Origin: an uncultured Actinomycetes bacterium
GTDB taxonomy: Bacteria; Actinomycetota; Thermoleophilia; Miltoncostaeales; Miltoncostaeaceae
Direction of reading: 5' to 3'
NCBI GenBank assembly: GCA_937871165.1
Contig: CALMXK010000089.1
Location: forward strand, 1 to 33,678
Length of the DNA stretch: 33,678 nucleotides
Part shown: positions 32,202 through 33,678 of the stretch, piece by piece
Layout of the letters: each line of letters starts with the position of its first letter
How positions within the stretch are numbered: position 1 is the stretch's first letter
Notes under the pieces: generated by a model
What the model was told of the DNA's origin: nothing
Databases searched by the model: none
The model's input: the letters and a program-made list of their open reading frames with translations, nothing else
Translations under genes and position numbers: made by a program

Positions 32202-32230
32202 ACATTAGGGCCCGCGCTGTCACATGTCTG
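32202..32230 (-). promoter_or_regulatory. Promoter of thpR
   Basis: On the minus strand CAGACA (32225-32230) and TAATGT (32202-32207) are 17 nt apart. The -10 ends 6 nt before the thpR ATG, predicting a leaderless mRNA. It lies in the 69-bp gap after the AlkD-like gene. Confidence 0.5.
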
Positions 32231-32264
32231 TGTCGCACTGTGCCAAGTTCGTGTCGCAGGTGGA

Positions 32265-32978
32265 TCAATTCGCAACATCCTCCGGGCCGTCGAGATGTTT
32301 CAGCGCTTCGCGACGGCTGAGCCCCGACATCTCATGGGACTGGACGAACCGTCGCACCCACTCCGGGTCGACCCGCGCATGTTGGCGAAGCGCCCACCCG
32401 ATTGCTTTGCGGATGAAGAACTCGCGGTCGGCGAGGTTCGGGGTGACCACGCGGACGAGCAGATCCACGTCGGCTCTGGCGCCGCGGTGGCGCTGACAGA
32501 TGATCGCCGCGCGTCGCAACCACATGTCGTCGCCGGTCGCCCACGCACGGATCCGCTCGCGCACCCCGTCCTCGTCGGTGTCGAGCAACTCGCCGACCAA
32601 CCGCGAGGTCTCATCCACCAGGTCCCACCATGCCCCGTCCACGATGAAATCGCGGTATGTGTCGAGGCACCGGGCATCCTGGAACCGGTGGTGGCGTGGA
32701 TGGCGACACACCGCAAGCGCCACGTAGCGTTCCTCACGGTACGTCGCGTCGTTCCACAGCAGCCGCGCCAAGGCGAGCATCTCATCCTGGGACGAACACG
32801 GAGCGGCGCGGACATGGTCCTGGACGATGCGTCGCACATCCCCCATCGCCACGCCACGGTACGCCATCGCCGACTTCATGTAGCGCTGCTGAGCCTCTGC
32901 ACGCACGGGATCGGCCAGTGCGTCGATCGCCTGTCGCAGGGCCGCCTGACGGGCCCTCAGCGGTTCTGCAGCGCCCAT
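32265..32978 (-). CDS. AlkD-like DNA alkylation repair protein
   Basis: A 237-residue all-helical HEAT-repeat protein of the AlkD family, DNA glycosylases that remove bulky or positively charged alkylated bases without base flipping. Marks: YMKSAMAYRGVAMGDVRRIV, the REERYVALAV helix, DGAWWDLVDETSRLVGEL with the catalytic-type W and D, MWLRRAAIICQ, and REFFIRKAIGWALRQHARVDPEWV. The ATG at 32978 lies 22 nt inside the end of cinA, so the genes are coupled. Its place beside recA fits a DNA-repair role. Confidence 0.88.
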   Translation of the reverse strand: MGAAEPLRARQAALRQAIDALADPVRAEAQQRYMKSAMAYRGVAMGDVRRIVQDHVRAAPCSSQDEMLALARLLWNDATYREERYVALAVCRHPRHHRFQDARCLDTYRDFIVDGAWWDLVDETSRLVGELLDTDEDGVRERIRAWATGDDMWLRRAAIICQRHRGARADVDLLVRVVTPNLADREFFIRKAIGWALRQHARVDPEWVRRFVQSHEMSGLSRREALKHLDGPEDVAN

Positions 32979-33610
32979 CGCAGGTGATGCAAGGCCGCAG
33001 TCTGTGCACGCAGCCGAATGCTCTCGCGGTCACGCCCCCAAAACCGGGTGCTGGTCGCCGTGGTCGTCGGTCCGGCGATCCCGATGCACACCGTGCCGAC
33101 GGGTTTGTCGTCGGTTCCGCCGTCGGGTCCGGCGATCCCGGTGATCGAAACACCCCACTGCGCGCCGGTTGCCGACCGCGCTCCGTCGGCCATTGCCGCA
33201 GCGCATTCAACGCTCACCGCACCGAAGCGCGCGATGATGTCACTCGGCACGCCAAGCAGCGACTCCTTGACCGCGTTGCTGTAGGCGATGACGCCACCGT
33301 CGAACCACGATGATGCGCCTGGGAGGGATGTCAGTCGTGCGCCGAGGCCCCCACCGGTGCACGATTCGGCCACCGCGAGGCGTTCTGATCGCTGCTCAAG
33401 GAGGGTCGCCACCATCGTCTCCACCTGCTCGCCGTCGCGTGCGAACACCGAGTGCGGAAAGTGCGCCTCGAGCACAGCGCCCACCTGGTCGGCAATCTCC
33501 GCCGGGCTGACGATCTCGAGCTCGCCTGAGCGCGTGTAGGTGCCGATCCGCGCAAGCGTGCCATCGGGCAGGGTGTTGAGGGCGGTCATCAGCTCCGACT
33601 CGACAACGCC
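32957..33610 (-). CDS. cinA: CinA-like protein, N terminus cut off
   Basis: The last roughly 217 residues of a CinA/PncC-type protein; the 5' end is lost at the contig edge, and the apparent start beyond 33610 is adapter sequence (residues MYKRQ). The PncC domain, nicotinamide-nucleotide amidohydrolase, is complete: AVAESCTGGGLGARLTSLPGASSWF, GGVIAYSNAVKESLLGV, GAVSVECAAAMADGA and ITGIAGPDGGTDDKPVGTVCIG. Residues before it (about 1-75) look like the end of the CinA COG1058 domain and linker, so the intact gene is probably full-length CinA. A cinA gene just upstream of recA is a common Gram-positive arrangement. Confidence 0.9.
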   Translation of the reverse strand, partial: GVVESELMTALNTLPDGTLARIGTYTRSGELEIVSPAEIADQVGAVLEAHFPHSVFARDGEQVETMVATLLEQRSERLAVAESCTGGGLGARLTSLPGASSWFDGGVIAYSNAVKESLLGVPSDIIARFGAVSVECAAAMADGARSATGAQWGVSITGIAGPDGGTDDKPVGTVCIGIAGPTTTATSTRFWGRDRESIRLRAQTAALHHLRWALQNR

Positions 33611-33678
33611 CTGTCTCTTATACACATCTGACGCTGCCGACGAGCGATCTAGTGTAGATCTCGGTGGTCGCCGTATCA
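33611..33678 (-). other. Nextera P5/i5 sequencing adapter
   Basis: Synthetic sequence: mosaic end CTGTCTCTTATACACATCT (33611-33629), read-1 arm GACGCTGCCGACGA (33630-33643), index GCGATCTA (33644-33651) and the P5 flow-cell sequence to the end. Genomic sequence ends at 33610. Confidence 0.99.

Overview
This is a GC-rich bacterial chromosome segment of about 33.5 kb (real sequence 69-33610). A complete Illumina Nextera adapter is left on each end, so the contig ends are technical. The organism looks like a member of the Actinomycetota, possibly a deep-branching class such as Thermoleophilia or Acidimicrobiia; the class is inference. The support is the Gram-positive type LexA box (CGAAC-N4-GTTCG), MurT/GatD peptidoglycan amidation genes, frequent GTG starts, several leaderless-type promoters, and the presence in one window of recA, miaB, miaA and dapF, which cluster in actinobacteria.

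Layout. 287-961: HAD phosphatase. 1203-9199 (minus): a lipoprotein gene coupled by ATGA to a 2511-residue secreted protein with sixteen DUF11-type repeats. 9200-9886: non-coding divergent region ending in an SOS-type promoter. 9887-10297: a small putative helix-turn-helix protein under that promoter. 10292-11212 (minus): an OmpA-domain protein and an NfeD-like protein. 11500-12579: the primary sigma factor, with a strong terminator. 12632-13314: a gene-free region with eight copies of a 13-15 bp repeat built on AATTGGCCACTTGG. 13315-15370 (minus): YqgE, a small membrane protein, a metallo-beta-lactamase-fold hydrolase. 15390-19984 (plus): a tightly overlapping operon of rpiA, murT, a methyltransferase, gatD, a glutamine cyclotransferase lipoprotein and a TfoX-C protein. 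20002-25595 (minus): miaB, miaA, a CTP-synthase-like amidotransferase, then dapF, dapL and dut, with two 39-nt near-perfect palindromes in the gap before dapF. 25648-29930 (plus): a small membrane protein, 2-oxoacid dehydrogenase E1alpha, E1beta and E2, and a LysE-type exporter. 30004-30285: a small unknown protein. 30542-33610 (minus): truncated cinA, an AlkD-like protein, thpR and recA.

How they fit together. Most genes are housekeeping: cell wall (dapF and dapL make meso-diaminopimelate; MurT/GatD amidate lipid II), tRNA modification (MiaA, MiaB), nucleotide pool (Dut), central carbon (RpiA, E1/E2) and DNA repair (RecA, AlkD-like). The less ordinary signals are an identical 14-bp LexA box at recA and at the unknown small gene at 9887, the clustered repeat after sigA, the covarying palindrome pair before dapF, a methyltransferase gene lodged between murT and gatD, and the giant repeat protein. 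No CRISPR array, rRNA, tRNA, phage or insertion sequence was seen.
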